Of a stretch of 64,000 nt of DNA, positions 36,478-45,778 are shown one piece after another. The position numbers were made by a program, and so were the translations under genes. Position 1 is the first letter of the stretch, and every line of letters starts with the position of its first letter. The stretch comes from Enorma massiliensis phI. Its GTDB lineage: Bacteria; Actinomycetota; Coriobacteriia; Coriobacteriales; Coriobacteriaceae. Location of the stretch: positions 1,145,248-1,209,247 of the forward strand of contig NZ_HE978574.1 in the NCBI RefSeq assembly GCF_000311845.1. The letters are read 5' to 3'. Below the pieces are notes generated by a model. That model saw only the letters and a list, made by a program, of their open reading frames with translations, searched no databases and was not told the DNA's origin.

Positions 36478-37095
36478 ATGACGGCACAGAAATCGGTAAT
36501 CCCCATGAATGAACACGGTCGAGCAATCACCCAGGAAGATATCAAGCCGACAGTTCTTCCCGATGCCTATCTCACTTCTTCAATAGCTTCGGCCCTTGTT
36601 GATTTCAAGATGCCTCGTTTCGAGGACCTCCCCACAGTTGGCCTCTATCGAGATCAGGTTATCGGTATCGTCGAGCAGACGCTGAGCCCGCTTGGCACCT
36701 GCATCGATGGCGAGCTCCTGACACCTTCTATGGTTAATAACTATGTGAAGGCAGGCCTCATTGCGGCGCCGGTTAAAAAGCTCTACAACCGTGAGCACGT
36801 AGCTCGCCTGCTCGTAATCTGCATTTTCAAGCAGGTACTGTCGATTCAAGCGATTGCGACGCTCTTTAAGATTCAGCGGGTATCCTATATGGTCGACGTT
36901 GCCTTCGATTATGTGGCCGTGGAACTGGAAAACGCCGTGCGTTCCGCATTCTCGATCGATGCGACTCCCCAACCGGATTCGGCGACGCATGTTACCAGGG
37001 AGTCGCTTCTCGTTCGAAATGCAGTCACGGCGTTTGCCGCGAAGGCCTATCTGCTAGGCTATCTGCACTATATCGGATATGAAGGCTCGGAATAG
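36478..37095 (+). CDS. DUF1836 domain protein (MerR-like winged helix, unknown role)
   Basis: 205 aa from ATG 36478, with GGAGG six bases upstream; the in-frame ATG at 36466 is less well placed. The DUF1836 core includes LLTPSMVNNYVKAGLIAAPVKKLYNREHVARLLVI, which resembles a MerR-type winged helix followed by a helical tail. The function is unknown; a transcription factor is plausible. The gene is divergent from degV with a 188-bp gap and could control it (inferred). Confidence 0.8.
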   Translation: MTAQKSVIPMNEHGRAITQEDIKPTVLPDAYLTSSIASALVDFKMPRFEDLPTVGLYRDQVIGIVEQTLSPLGTCIDGELLTPSMVNNYVKAGLIAAPVKKLYNREHVARLLVICIFKQVLSIQAIATLFKIQRVSYMVDVAFDYVAVELENAVRSAFSIDATPQPDSATHVTRESLLVRNAVTAFAAKAYLLGYLHYIGYEGSE

Positions 37096-37149
37096 CCCCT
37101 TAGTTCAGATTATCCGCTGAGCTTCAGGCGTTACCCCGTTTGCAGGCCC

Positions 37150-37698
37150 TTAAGAAACCTTGACCAAGCTGAAGAGCTCTTGGTCGCCGGATGCAGCGAG
37201 CGCGTCACGAGGATTCAGGAATGCGAGCTCAAGGATACAGCCATATCCGATCAGCTCGGCACCCATGTTCTGGACAAGCTTGCCTGTCGCCGCAACGGTA
37301 CCACCGGTGGCAACGAGGTCATCGATGATTAGGACGCGATCGCCGGGCTCAAGGGCATCCGCGTGGATCTCGAGCGTATCGGTGCCGTATTCGAGTTCGT
37401 AGCTGATGGACACGGTCTCGCGCGGAAGCTTTCCGGGCTTACGTGCGGGGATGAAGCCCGCGCCGAGTTCAAGCGCTACGGGAACACCTACCATAAAGCC
37501 ACGAGCCTCGGGGCCGATGACCTTCGTCACTCCCCTACCGCGAAAGTGGTCGGCAAGCGCGGTGATAGCCTGTCGCATCGCATTGGCGTCGGCGAAAAGC
37601 GGTGTGATGTCCTTAAAGACAACGCCTGGCTCCGGGTAGTCGGGAATGTCGGTGATATACGATTCGAAGTCGAAGTCAGTTGCGGCGGTCTCAGGCAT
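37150..37698 (-). CDS. apt: Adenine phosphoribosyltransferase
   Basis: 182 aa from ATG 37698 (GAGGAG upstream). The PRPP-binding loop VLIIDDLVATGGT, the DIPDYPEPGVVFKDITPLF motif and GPEARGF-IARKPGKLP segments are diagnostic. It salvages adenine to AMP. It lies 32 bp downstream of the MerR-type gene on the same strand. Confidence 0.96.
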   Translation of the reverse strand: MPETAATDFDFESYITDIPDYPEPGVVFKDITPLFADANAMRQAITALADHFRGRGVTKVIGPEARGFMVGVPVALELGAGFIPARKPGKLPRETVSISYELEYGTDTLEIHADALEPGDRVLIIDDLVATGGTVAATGKLVQNMGAELIGYGCILELAFLNPRDALAASGDQELFSLVKVS

Positions 37699-37729
37699 AA
37701 GGGCTCCTCTACTGATAACAGTGCATACG

Positions 37730-38638
37730 CTAACGCGCGCGTTTGACGACGCGTGATGTGCGACGAGATGAGGTTGCTTCTTGGGAGATGGGAGCATCGG
37801 TAAGCGTACCGGTGCGAGTGGTCGATTCAGTGCGCGAAGCCGCGTCGCCAGCGTTTCTCTTGGACTCGCGTGAAGCCTCCGCTCGAGCCAGCTCATCATC
37901 GATGGAATCCACGTCGGCATCCTTGACTACGGCATTGAGCGACTCGAACACGCGGCCCTTCAAGAGGGCGGTATGAAGGCCATCGGTGAGGTCGTGCAGC
38001 TTCTTGAAGGCGCGCTCCAGCTTTGCGCTGCGGTCCTCGTCGCTGTCATCGAGACCAAGCATGCCTACAAGGACCTGCTCGAACATCGTCGATTCGCGGT
38101 TGGCGGACACGACGTATTGACGGAGGTTCCGAGGTTCGATATGAAAACGCGAAAGCTCATCGCAATAGCGAATAATCTCGAAATCGCTTCCATCGATAAG
38201 CTCGCGATTCTTCGGGCTCTTGATGATGCGCACAAGATCGTTCTGTGCGAGGGAGCGCACGAAGGAGATGCTAACGCCCAGCAAGTCCGGAACATCCTCA
38301 AGGGGATGAAGCTTCTGCTTGGTTTCCTTGGGCTGCGTCTTCATGGGCACATCGGACAAAAGGCCGACTTCGTAGGCAAGGGTGTGCAGATCGTCGGCGC
38401 TTTCGAGCCTTTGCTTGATGACGTTCAGCGGCATATAGCGCGTCTTCTGAAGATGCAGGATGACCTCAAGCCGCTCTACATCATCCATGGAGTACTGGCG
38501 ATACCCCTTGGGCGTGCGGTGAGGAGTGATGAGTCCTTCGTCTTCAAGGAATCGAATCTTCGAATTCGAGAGGTCGGGATACGTGCCGCGTAGTAGGTTA
38601 ACGACTTGGCCGATGCTCAGATAGCTGCGCTCAGCCAA
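37730..38638 (-). CDS. MerR-family regulator, FtsR-like
   Basis: 302 aa. The N-terminal winged helix (YLSIGQVVNLLRGTYPDLSNSKIRFLEDEGLI...GYRQYSMDDVERL) matches FtsR-type MerR regulators, which activate ftsZ in Corynebacterium and sit next to an FHA-domain gene. The same arrangement is seen here: the FHA gene ends 2 bp upstream. The C-terminal ~100 residues are low complexity (Ser/Thr/Arg). The target of this protein is not known. Confidence 0.82.
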   Translation of the reverse strand: MAERSYLSIGQVVNLLRGTYPDLSNSKIRFLEDEGLITPHRTPKGYRQYSMDDVERLEVILHLQKTRYMPLNVIKQRLESADDLHTLAYEVGLLSDVPMKTQPKETKQKLHPLEDVPDLLGVSISFVRSLAQNDLVRIIKSPKNRELIDGSDFEIIRYCDELSRFHIEPRNLRQYVVSANRESTMFEQVLVGMLGLDDSDEDRSAKLERAFKKLHDLTDGLHTALLKGRVFESLNAVVKDADVDSIDDELARAEASRESKRNAGDAASRTESTTRTGTLTDAPISQEATSSRRTSRVVKRAR

Positions 38639-38640
38639 AG

Positions 38641-39048
38641 CTACTCACCCGTTTCGATGCGCTCCGGGCTGCTCTCGTGGTAGATGAGCGTGAACGTGCC
38701 GATCTGAACCGAGGAGCCGTCGTGGAGCGGAGCAGAGTTGACGATGGCGCCATCGACCCAAGTGCCGTTAAGTGAGCCCAGATCTTCAATCGTGGTGCCT
38801 AGTGGCGTGCGCACGATCTTAGCGTGGGAGCGGGAGACCGTCATGTCGTTCAGGAAGATGGCGTTGGCGGGATCGCGCCCGACCGAGGTCTCAGGAGCGG
38901 TGATCTCGAAGGTGTTGCCCGTTTGGGGCCCCTTGATAATGGAGATCACCGGATTGACGATCTTAGTGCTCTTCATGAGGTCGGGGGCGGTTGCATCGTC
39001 TATGGGCATGCGAAAGACGCGCGTGGAATCTGTGCCAAGTCCTGCCAT
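38641..39048 (-). CDS. FHA-domain protein (GarA/OdhI-like context)
   Basis: 135 aa from ATG 39048 (AGGGG upstream); an earlier ATG at 39114 lacks a good site. The FHA domain carries SVGRDPANAIFLNDMTVSRSHAKI and DLGSLNGTWVDG, the phosphothreonine-binding signature. GarA/OdhI control central carbon metabolism in Actinobacteria after phosphorylation near the N-terminus; here the N-terminus lacks an obvious ETTS phosphorylation motif. Neighbouring FtsR-like and phosphatidyltransferase genes match the actinobacterial cluster. Confidence 0.85.
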   Translation of the reverse strand: MAGLGTDSTRVFRMPIDDATAPDLMKSTKIVNPVISIIKGPQTGNTFEITAPETSVGRDPANAIFLNDMTVSRSHAKIVRTPLGTTIEDLGSLNGTWVDGAIVNSAPLHDGSSVQIGTFTLIYHESSPERIETGE

Positions 39049-39148
39049 GGAAACCCCTATCACATACGGATCCGGAATCGTTTCCGGTTTAATACATCGC
39101 AAAGGCACTTTCATTCTACCCTAGCGCGCGTTGAGATTCACGGGCGAC

Positions 39149-39877
39149 TCAAGAAGCTCCAGAAGCCCCATCAGCCTCTTCAATTTCCGGGTTGAGGAAG
39201 TCCACGTCCTCCTCCTCAGGATGCTCGATGGCGTGCTTCGAGGCTCGGTATCCCTTTACGGTATAGATGACTGCGGTGAGCAAGGAGAAGATCACGCCAA
39301 CATACACGAAGAATATCCCTAAGGGAACTTCGCGGGCATCGAGGCCGGGGAACGCTTCCGAGAACGTGCCGAGAACGCCGATGCCGCCGATTTTTGGCAA
39401 ACCGAGAAGCATGAAAGAGAAGCCGGTCATGAGAAGCGCGGTAGCGGCCTTTCCGGTGTACACCACGTCGATCGGTCGTTTGTGGTACCGCCGTACGACG
39501 GCATTGCCGCAGGCAAGATAGACGTCGCGCAAGATGATGACGATGCAGACCCAGATGGGGAGCTCTCCGCGCGCCACGAGGCCGATGACGCCGGTAAAAA
39601 GAAGCGCCCGGTCAACGACGGGGTCCATCATCTTGCCAAGCCAGCTCACCGTGCGCGTTTTGCGTGCAATGGCGCCATCCAGCCAGTCCGTGCTCGCGGC
39701 GACCGCATAGATGACGAGCGCGACATAGCGGTTGACATCCATGACAAATAAATACAAAAAGACGAACGTGAGGATAAGGCGAAGAACGGTGATGAAGTTG
39801 GAGATGGTGAAGATCTGGTTCGAGGGATAGTCTGGGGTGCCGATCAGCTCCCGTTTGATCTTCTTTCTGAGGCCCAC
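39149..39877 (-). CDS. CDP-alcohol phosphatidyltransferase (PgsA paralogue)
   Basis: 242 aa. The signature D-x2-DG-x2-AR-x8-G-x3-D-x3-D is complete (DWLDGAIARKTRTVSWLG followed by KMMDPVVDR). Several membrane helices and an acidic C-terminal tail (HPEEEDVDFLNPEIEE) follow. It may make phosphatidylglycerol phosphate, cardiolipin or phosphatidylinositol phosphate; the alcohol acceptor cannot be read from the sequence. It is a second member beside the canonical pgsA at 19141. Confidence 0.85.
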   Translation of the reverse strand: MGLRKKIKRELIGTPDYPSNQIFTISNFITVLRLILTFVFLYLFVMDVNRYVALVIYAVAASTDWLDGAIARKTRTVSWLGKMMDPVVDRALLFTGVIGLVARGELPIWVCIVIILRDVYLACGNAVVRRYHKRPIDVVYTGKAATALLMTGFSFMLLGLPKIGGIGVLGTFSEAFPGLDAREVPLGIFFVYVGVIFSLLTAVIYTVKGYRASKHAIEHPEEEDVDFLNPEIEEADGASGAS

Positions 39878-39961
39878 GATTCTCCTCTAGTCCCTATTCG
39901 GATGCGTTCACACTACAGCATGATACCCAACCGAACGCGAGATAACCCCTTGGGGTTTCTC

Positions 39962-39995
39962 AAAAAAAGAGGCGTCGAGATATTCTCGACGCCTC
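39962..39995 (-). terminator. Terminator of tRNA-Pro
   Basis: A 12-bp perfect stem (GAGGCGTCGAGA/TCTCGACGCCTC) with a 3-base loop is followed on the minus strand by seven Ts, 10 bases after the tRNA 3' end. Confidence 0.9.
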
Positions 39996-40004
39996 CGAAC
40001 CTTC

Positions 40005-40081
<77 letters not shown>

Positions 40082-40112
40082 AAGTGTTGCCATCTCTGCG
40101 ACAGCAAAAGAT

Positions 40113-40141
40113 ACTTTACTCAACTCTTGCGGTTTGTGCAA
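40113..40141 (-). promoter_or_regulatory. tRNA-Pro promoter
   Basis: On the minus strand TTGCAC, 17-bp spacer, TAAAGT; the transcript would start about 25 bases before the tRNA. It lies just after the coaBC stop codon. Confidence 0.7.
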
Positions 40142-40150
40142 GAGAAATTT

Positions 40151-41350
40151 TTATGACCTCAAATCGTGCGCACGAATGAGCAGGGTGCGAGCAAGTTCGG
40201 ATTTGCTGAGCAGCGGGAGTTCCTCGGTCGCGTGGGCGGTGATCCACCAGGCCTTATTCGTATCGCTCCCGAAGCCGGAATCGGAGCGCGACACATCGTT
40301 GGCAACGATGGCGTCGCATCCCTTGCGTACGAGCTTTTGTTGCGCATAGTCGATGGGGTTACCGGTTTCGGCGGCGAATCCGATGACGATGCGATCGCCG
40401 CGATCGTGCGAGAGCTGAGCGAGAATGTCATCGGTTTGCTCGAGTTGAATGGATTCGAGCTCGTCGATGCCCTTCTTGAGCTTTCGGTTGGCTGGCTTGG
40501 CGGGCCGATAGTCCGCCACGGCCGCAGCGCAGATAAGCATGGTGGCACGGGAGAACGCTGCCTGCGTGGCTTCAAGCATCTGGGCTGCCGTTTCCACGGG
40601 AACGACATCGACGCCTGCTGGCGCGGGCTCGGTGGCGGGTCCGAGAACAAGCGTGACGTGCGCTCCCATAGCACGAGCTTCACGAGCGAGGGCAACGCCC
40701 ATCTTGCCTGATGACCGGTTACCGATGTAGCGAACCGGATCGATCGGTTCATGGGTTCCGCCCGCCGTGATGACGATACGTTCCCCAGCGAGCGCATCCG
40801 TGGCGCCGAGCTCGCAGATGACGGCGTCGCCGATCTCAGAGACCTCGGTCAGGCGCCCTTCATCAACGTCGCCGCATGCGAGGTATCCCCTACCGGGCCC
40901 TACGATGCGAACGCCGCGCGCGCGTATCGTGCGGACATTCTCTTGGGTGGCAGCAGCTTTCCACATATTCACATTCATCGCGGGCGCAACGACGATGGGC
41001 CCCGTTGCAGCGAGAAGCGTTGTCGACATGAGGTCGTCGGCGATCCCGTGGGCCATCTTGGCGATGATATTCGCCGTTGCGGGCGCTACGACGATGCAAT
41101 CAGCCTCTTTGGCGAGCGAGACATGGTGGATGGGGTCAGAAGGGTCATCAAAGAGCCCGATGGCAACTTTTTCATGGGTCAGTGCTCTAAAGGTGGTGGG
41201 TCCTATGAATTGCGTGGCATGCTCGGACATGAGCACCTTAACCCGTGCGCCCTCCTTTTGGAGGATGCGTACGAGCTCGCATGCTTTGTAGGCAGCGATG
41301 CAGCCGGTAACACAGACTAGGACGCAGCGACCCTCGGCGCGACCGCTCAT
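40151..41350 (-). CDS. coaBC: CoaBC: phosphopantothenoylcysteine synthetase/decarboxylase
   Basis: 399 aa. The N-terminal half is the flavin decarboxylase CoaC: VTGCIAAYKACELVR, the catalytic His in HHVSLAKEAD, and PAMNVNMW. The C-terminal half is the ligase CoaB: ITAGGTHEPIDPVRYIGNRSSGKMG and KLKKG. It catalyses two steps of coenzyme A synthesis. The start codon overlaps the upstream stop (ATGA), so it is coupled to the zinc-ribbon gene. Confidence 0.95.
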   Translation of the reverse strand: MSGRAEGRCVLVCVTGCIAAYKACELVRILQKEGARVKVLMSEHATQFIGPTTFRALTHEKVAIGLFDDPSDPIHHVSLAKEADCIVVAPATANIIAKMAHGIADDLMSTTLLAATGPIVVAPAMNVNMWKAAATQENVRTIRARGVRIVGPGRGYLACGDVDEGRLTEVSEIGDAVICELGATDALAGERIVITAGGTHEPIDPVRYIGNRSSGKMGVALAREARAMGAHVTLVLGPATEPAPAGVDVVPVETAAQMLEATQAAFSRATMLICAAAVADYRPAKPANRKLKKGIDELESIQLEQTDDILAQLSHDRGDRIVIGFAAETGNPIDYAQQKLVRKGCDAIVANDVSRSDSGFGSDTNKAWWITAHATEELPLLSKSELARTLLIRAHDLRS

Positions 41351-42063
41351 TTCTGGTCACCCTCGTCGACGATAAGGATACGGTGGCAATAGGGGCAGGT
41401 GGTAACGCCCTTCGTTCGCTTAACCTCGTTCAGCGAAGCCTCCGTGAGCGCCATACGGCAGAGCGATGGCGTGCTTCCCTCCAACTTCTCAACGCCAAGC
41501 CCACGGAACTGCTTGCTGGCGACGGCATAAGCTTCGTGCAGGGAATCGGGAAGCTGGCGGGTGAGCTTTTCACGGCGGCGCTCAAGCTCGGCGATATCGT
41601 TTTGTAGGTCGGTGGCCGCGGCGCGCGCGGCCTTCCCGCTCCTGATGATGGCAGCTTCGAGTTTTTCGATAAACTCGCGGCCCTTCTGCTCGCGCGCACT
41701 GGTCTCCTCGAGCCTCGCGGTGCAGCTGCGCTGGTCGAAGGCGACCTTGTCAAGCCATTTGGCAAGGTTTGAAAGCTCGATCTCAAGATTCTGAACGCGA
41801 TGGTAATCGCTAGAATCCACTGACTTCTGTGCCTCGTCGACGCGACGGCGGTACTCCGCCTCCTCCTCGGCGAGGTCGGCGAGGTCTGTCTCGGCGTCTT
41901 TGCGCAGGGCGACGACTTTCAAGAGCTCCTCTTTTGCTGCGGCAAGCGCGCGGCGCTTCTTGGCGAGGTCCTTAAGCTCGGGGAGCTGCGCGAGCTTATC
42001 CTTGAGCTGCGAGAGCTCGATGTCAACTTCTTGCAGGCTGAGCAGGTTCTCTCCGTTGCTCAT
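41347..42063 (-). CDS. Coiled-coil protein with C-terminal C4 zinc ribbon
   Basis: 238 aa from ATG 42063 (AAGGAGG upstream). Most of the length is a charged coiled coil (about 10-180, SQLKDKLAQLPELKDLAKKRR onward). A C-terminal zinc ribbon has CPYC and an upstream Cys (SLCRMAL). This family commonly sits next to nif3 and has been proposed to act in nucleic-acid-related or membrane-tethered roles; no activity is established. Its start overlaps the nif3 stop, so the two are translationally coupled. Confidence 0.8.
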   Translation of the reverse strand: MSNGENLLSLQEVDIELSQLKDKLAQLPELKDLAKKRRALAAAKEELLKVVALRKDAETDLADLAEEEAEYRRRVDEAQKSVDSSDYHRVQNLEIELSNLAKWLDKVAFDQRSCTARLEETSAREQKGREFIEKLEAAIIRSGKAARAAATDLQNDIAELERRREKLTRQLPDSLHEAYAVASKQFRGLGVEKLEGSTPSLCRMALTEASLNEVKRTKGVTTCPYCHRILIVDEGDQK

Positions 42064-42866
42064 GAACATCCTCCTTCTATCGTCCACCATTGACGCGGCG
42101 GATCTGCGATCTGAATTGAGTCCGAGGGGACGCCGGCTCGCGTCGCGGCCTCAGCGAGGATGCGGGTGAAGGGCGTCTCGCTCGCATCGTGTCCCAACAA
42201 GATGATGCCCATCCCGCGCGCGGCAAGGTCTTGGCATACATGGTATCCGGCCTCACCGCAGATGATCGCATCGGCTCCGCATTTGAGGGCGGATTCACCT
42301 AAATCACCGAGGCTTCCTCCGAGAAACGCGCAGCTTGAAATCGGCGTATCGCGGTCACCCCAGACACGCGGAGCGGTGTCAAAGGCCTCTGCGGCACGCT
42401 CTGCAAGCTCTTGGAGGGTCGGACGGTCCGGAACCGAGGCAATCGAGCCAAGACCAGAAGAGCCGGAACTCTCAGGGTGCTCGAGTGAATGCTGGGCTTC
42501 GAGCCCCATGAGGCTCGGCAGCAGCTCTTGCGCGGCCTGGGAGCGATCGAGGTTCGTATGGAACGACAAGACGCTCACACCGAGCCGAGCCGCCTCGAAG
42601 ACAGCGGCAGCAGCCTGAGGGTGGGAACCGGCTCTCGGAACGAAGGCGTCGGGTGCTGCGATATAGACTGGATGGTGCGCGAGCAGCACGTTGGCACCGG
42701 CGTCATGAGCACGCCTGACCATATCGGCCGTGGCGTCGAGCGCAACGAGGACGCGGCCCACCGTAGAGTCGGGGTCGCCCACGGAGAGTCCGACGTGGTC
42801 CCAGCTTTCAGCATCAACTTTCGGGAACGACTCGAAGAGCGAGCGCTCTAGTTCACAGACCTTCAT
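42060..42866 (-). CDS. Nif3-like dinuclear metal-centre protein
   Basis: 268 aa. The metal ligands are in WDHVGLSVGD, LLAHHPVYI, FHTNLD and LLGHDASE. Nif3/YqfO/YbgI proteins form hexameric rings with a two-metal site and were linked to GTP cyclohydrolase type I activity in some species, but their general role is unknown. Coupled to the zinc-ribbon gene downstream; overlaps the cysteine desulfurase gene by 4 bp. Confidence 0.9.
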   Translation of the reverse strand: MKVCELERSLFESFPKVDAESWDHVGLSVGDPDSTVGRVLVALDATADMVRRAHDAGANVLLAHHPVYIAAPDAFVPRAGSHPQAAAAVFEAARLGVSVLSFHTNLDRSQAAQELLPSLMGLEAQHSLEHPESSGSSGLGSIASVPDRPTLQELAERAAEAFDTAPRVWGDRDTPISSCAFLGGSLGDLGESALKCGADAIICGEAGYHVCQDLAARGMGIILLGHDASETPFTRILAEAATRAGVPSDSIQIADPPRQWWTIEGGCS

Positions 42867-44044
42867 GAGCGGGCACCTCCCGTAAGGTCGAGGAGCGCAT
42901 CGGCGAAGGCATCAAGATCCTGCTCTCGCACGCGATCGTCGAACGAGATGCGAAGCGACCCCGCCGCGCGTTCGCGGGGAATTCCCATGGCGGTGAGCAC
43001 GTGGCTCGCATCCGTGGATCCGCTCGAGCAGGCAGACCCAGCCGAGACGCAGAAGCCACGAACATCGAGCTGCAATATGAGCTCCTCCGATTCACATCCA
43101 TCGACCAGGATGGATACAATCCCTGGGAGCCGGTCTGTATGCATAAGGTCGGGCAAGGTGGCGTGAATGCGCGGACTCTCAAGCAATCGCTCGTAGAGGC
43201 GCCCTGAGAGGGAAAGCACGCGCGCGTGGTCTTCATCGAGGCGCGGGGAAAGCGTTCGCGCCACGGCTGCAAGGCCAAGTGCCGAGCGGACGTCCTGCGT
43301 TCCAGCGCGTCTTCCCGCCTCTTGGCCACCGCCGCGAATGAGGGGCTCGAAGGGCACTCCCCTCCTTAGGTACAGAGCTCCGCTCGCCACGGACGCGCCT
43401 ACCTTATGACCAGCAAGGGAAAGCGCATCAACCCTAAGAACTGACACATCGATCGGGGCATGGAGGTATCCCTGTATGGCGTCGGTGTGGAAATACGCTC
43501 CATGATTGTGGGCGATCTGGGCAAGTTCTCCGACTGGCTGGACGGCTCCCGTCTCGTTATTCGCGAACATGATGCTCACAAGTGCCACATCATCGCCCAT
43601 GGCGGCATCGAGGGTGCCTGGTTCGATGATCCCGAGGGTTCCGGGCTTTAGGATATCGACGGTGAAGCCGCGCCGCTTGAGCTGTGCGAGGTTATCGAGG
43701 ATCGCCTCGTGCTCGATGGCGGAGGTGATGACCCTGGTTCGTCCGTGGTCACGCGAGCGGGCGCCCTCGGCGATACCGAAGAGCGCGAGCGCATCGGCTT
43801 CCGTTCCACCGTTCGTGAAGACGACCTCAGCAGGGCGCACACCGGTACCCAGCGAGCGTGCGATGTCTCGACGGGCCGCATCGAGCGCCTGAGCGGCGCG
43901 TCTGCCAAGCGTATGGAGCGAGTTTGGATTCGCACCCGCTATCTCGGAGATATCATAGGCTCGCATCGCCTCGATAGCCTCGGGCCGCAACGGGGTCGAG
44001 GCAGCATAATCAAGGTTCACGAGGCGCGTCGGCGCCACGCTCAT
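42863..44044 (-). CDS. Cysteine desulfurase (NifS/IscS family)
   Basis: 393 aa. It is a PLP enzyme with the lysine at K214 (SLAGHKVGA), the cofactor-binding EHEAIL and TDAIQ segments and the sulfur-carrying C339 in SAGSACSSGS. It liberates sulfur from cysteine for Fe-S clusters or thiolation of tRNA. No iscU, sufU or mnmA gene is adjacent, so its acceptor is not known. Start and stop overlap the neighbours by 4 bp. Confidence 0.92.
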   Translation of the reverse strand: MSVAPTRLVNLDYAASTPLRPEAIEAMRAYDISEIAGANPNSLHTLGRRAAQALDAARRDIARSLGTGVRPAEVVFTNGGTEADALALFGIAEGARSRDHGRTRVITSAIEHEAILDNLAQLKRRGFTVDILKPGTLGIIEPGTLDAAMGDDVALVSIMFANNETGAVQPVGELAQIAHNHGAYFHTDAIQGYLHAPIDVSVLRVDALSLAGHKVGASVASGALYLRRGVPFEPLIRGGGQEAGRRAGTQDVRSALGLAAVARTLSPRLDEDHARVLSLSGRLYERLLESPRIHATLPDLMHTDRLPGIVSILVDGCESEELILQLDVRGFCVSAGSACSSGSTDASHVLTAMGIPRERAAGSLRISFDDRVREQDLDAFADALLDLTGGARS

Positions 44045-44730
44045 GCGGCATCCGCCTCCGCAGCGGCGATACCGCTTTGCGCGAGCGAGCGAAGGCGCTG
44101 GACCTCAGCTGCCGGGTCGCTCGACCCGAAGACGGCGGAGCCGGCAACGAACACGTCGGCTCCGTGGCGAGCGACATCCTCGATATTGGCGGCAGAGATG
44201 CCCCCGTCTACTTCGATAAGCGGATGGGCGCCGACTGCCCGGCAGAGCGCCTGCAGGCGATCGAGCTTGGCATACGTGCCCTCGATGAAGCGCTGTCCTC
44301 CAAAACCGGGGTTAACGCTCATGACGAGGACCATGTCGAGTTCGGGCAGGATGTCTTCGAGCACACCGACCGGCGTAGCGGGATTGAGGACGGCTCCTGC
44401 CTTGACGCCGTGTTCCTTGAGGTACGTCACCGTGCGATGGAGGTGCGTGGAAGCTTCGGCGTGAACGGTGATCATATCGGCGCCCGCCTCCACGTACCAT
44501 CCAATCGTCTCATCGGGGTTCGAGACCATCATGTGAACATCGAGCGGTACGTCGGTCGAGCGCTTGCAAGCGGCGACCATACCAGGGCCAAAGGTGAGAT
44601 TGCCCGTGAAGTGGCCGTCCATGACGTCGACATGGATAAAGTCGGCATTCGAGATGCGATCGAGGTCTAGAGCGAGGTGTGCGAAGTCGGCCGAGAGAAT
44701 CGAGGGTGCGATGCGTGCAAGTGTTCCCAT
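44041..44730 (-). CDS. rpe: Ribulose-phosphate 3-epimerase
   Basis: 229 aa from ATG 44730, with AAGGGG upstream; an in-frame upstream ATG at 44787 would overlap gpsA. RIAPSILSADFAHL, HVDVMDGHFTGNLTFGP, HAEAS and VNPGFGGQ mark the TIM-barrel epimerase of the pentose phosphate pathway. It overlaps the cysteine desulfurase start. Confidence 0.95.
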   Translation of the reverse strand: MGTLARIAPSILSADFAHLALDLDRISNADFIHVDVMDGHFTGNLTFGPGMVAACKRSTDVPLDVHMMVSNPDETIGWYVEAGADMITVHAEASTHLHRTVTYLKEHGVKAGAVLNPATPVGVLEDILPELDMVLVMSVNPGFGGQRFIEGTYAKLDRLQALCRAVGAHPLIEVDGGISAANIEDVARHGADVFVAGSAVFGSSDPAAEVQRLRSLAQSGIAAAEADAA

Positions 44731-44767
44731 GGAAAGCCCCTTTGGTGCAGAGTTGGATGTAGGTAGG

Positions 44768-45778
44768 TCAGTCACGGTCGAGCCCATAGAACTCTTCGGT
44801 GGGCACGCGCCCCATGAGGGTGTTCAGGGCTTCGTCGAGCGTCATGTTGTTGTAGAGCAGCGATTCGAGCACGAAGGTGATGGGTGCATCGACGCCGAGC
44901 GAGCGCGCGAGCTCAGCCGTGCTCTGCACCGCCGCAGCGCCCTCTACGATCATATGGGTGCGCTCCTGGTAGTGCTCAAGGGATTCCCCGCCGGCAAAGG
45001 CGACGCCGAAGGAGCGGTTGCGTGAATGGGGCGATGTGCACGTAGCCACGAGATCGCCCATACCGGCCAAACCCATGCAGGTCATGGGGTCTCCGCCGCG
45101 CGCGCACACGATACGGCTGATCTCGGCGAGGCCGCGCGTCATGATGAGTGCGAGCGTGTTGTCGCCATAGCCGGCGCCCGCTGCGATACCGCAGGCGATG
45201 GCGATGACGTTTTTCACCGCACCGCATGTCTCGATACCGACCATATCGTTCGAGGCGTACAGCCTGAACGAGGGCGAGATGAGTAGCTCTTTGAAAAACT
45301 CGCCAACCTGAGGCGTCTCGGATGCGATGACGGCGGCTGCGACCTTGCCTCGGCAGATCTCTTCGGCGTGGTTGGGGCCCGTGAGCGCCGCGATGCGCTC
45401 CGGGTGGCCGAGCTCTTCGGCGATGACCTCGTGCATGAGCTTGCCCGTATGGGGTTCAATGCCCTTGGTGAGGCAGAGGATGGGTAGGTCATCGGCGACG
45501 TAGCGTGCGGCGGAACGAATCGTGGCGCGTATGAAGGGCGAGGGAACCACAACGATCGCCCCCGAAGCTCCTGCAAGCGCCTCCTCGAAGGAGCAGGTGG
45601 CGCTGACGTTTTCCGGAAGCGTGTAGTCGGTCAGGTAGAGCGGATTCAAGTGCCGCTCGTTTATGCTCGGCGGCACGGGTTCGTCGTGCGACCAAAGCAT
45701 GACCTCATCTGCCTTTGCGGCAGCGACACCCGAGATGGCGGTGCCCCATGAACCGGCACCAATAACGGCGATCTTCAT
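44768..45778 (-). CDS. gpsA: Glycerol-3-phosphate dehydrogenase [NAD(P)+]
   Basis: 336 aa from ATG 45778. The dinucleotide-binding motif GAGSWGTAISG is at the N-terminus; the catalytic region includes LTGPNHAEEI, GAVKNVIAIACGIAAG and GLAGMGDLVATC. It makes sn-glycerol 3-phosphate, the substrate of the PlsY acyltransferase encoded immediately upstream on the same strand (plsY ends one base away), so both act together in phospholipid synthesis. Confidence 0.96.
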   Translation of the reverse strand: MKIAVIGAGSWGTAISGVAAAKADEVMLWSHDEPVPPSINERHLNPLYLTDYTLPENVSATCSFEEALAGASGAIVVVPSPFIRATIRSAARYVADDLPILCLTKGIEPHTGKLMHEVIAEELGHPERIAALTGPNHAEEICRGKVAAAVIASETPQVGEFFKELLISPSFRLYASNDMVGIETCGAVKNVIAIACGIAAGAGYGDNTLALIMTRGLAEISRIVCARGGDPMTCMGLAGMGDLVATCTSPHSRNRSFGVAFAGGESLEHYQERTHMIVEGAAAVQSTAELARSLGVDAPITFVLESLLYNNMTLDEALNTLMGRVPTEEFYGLDRD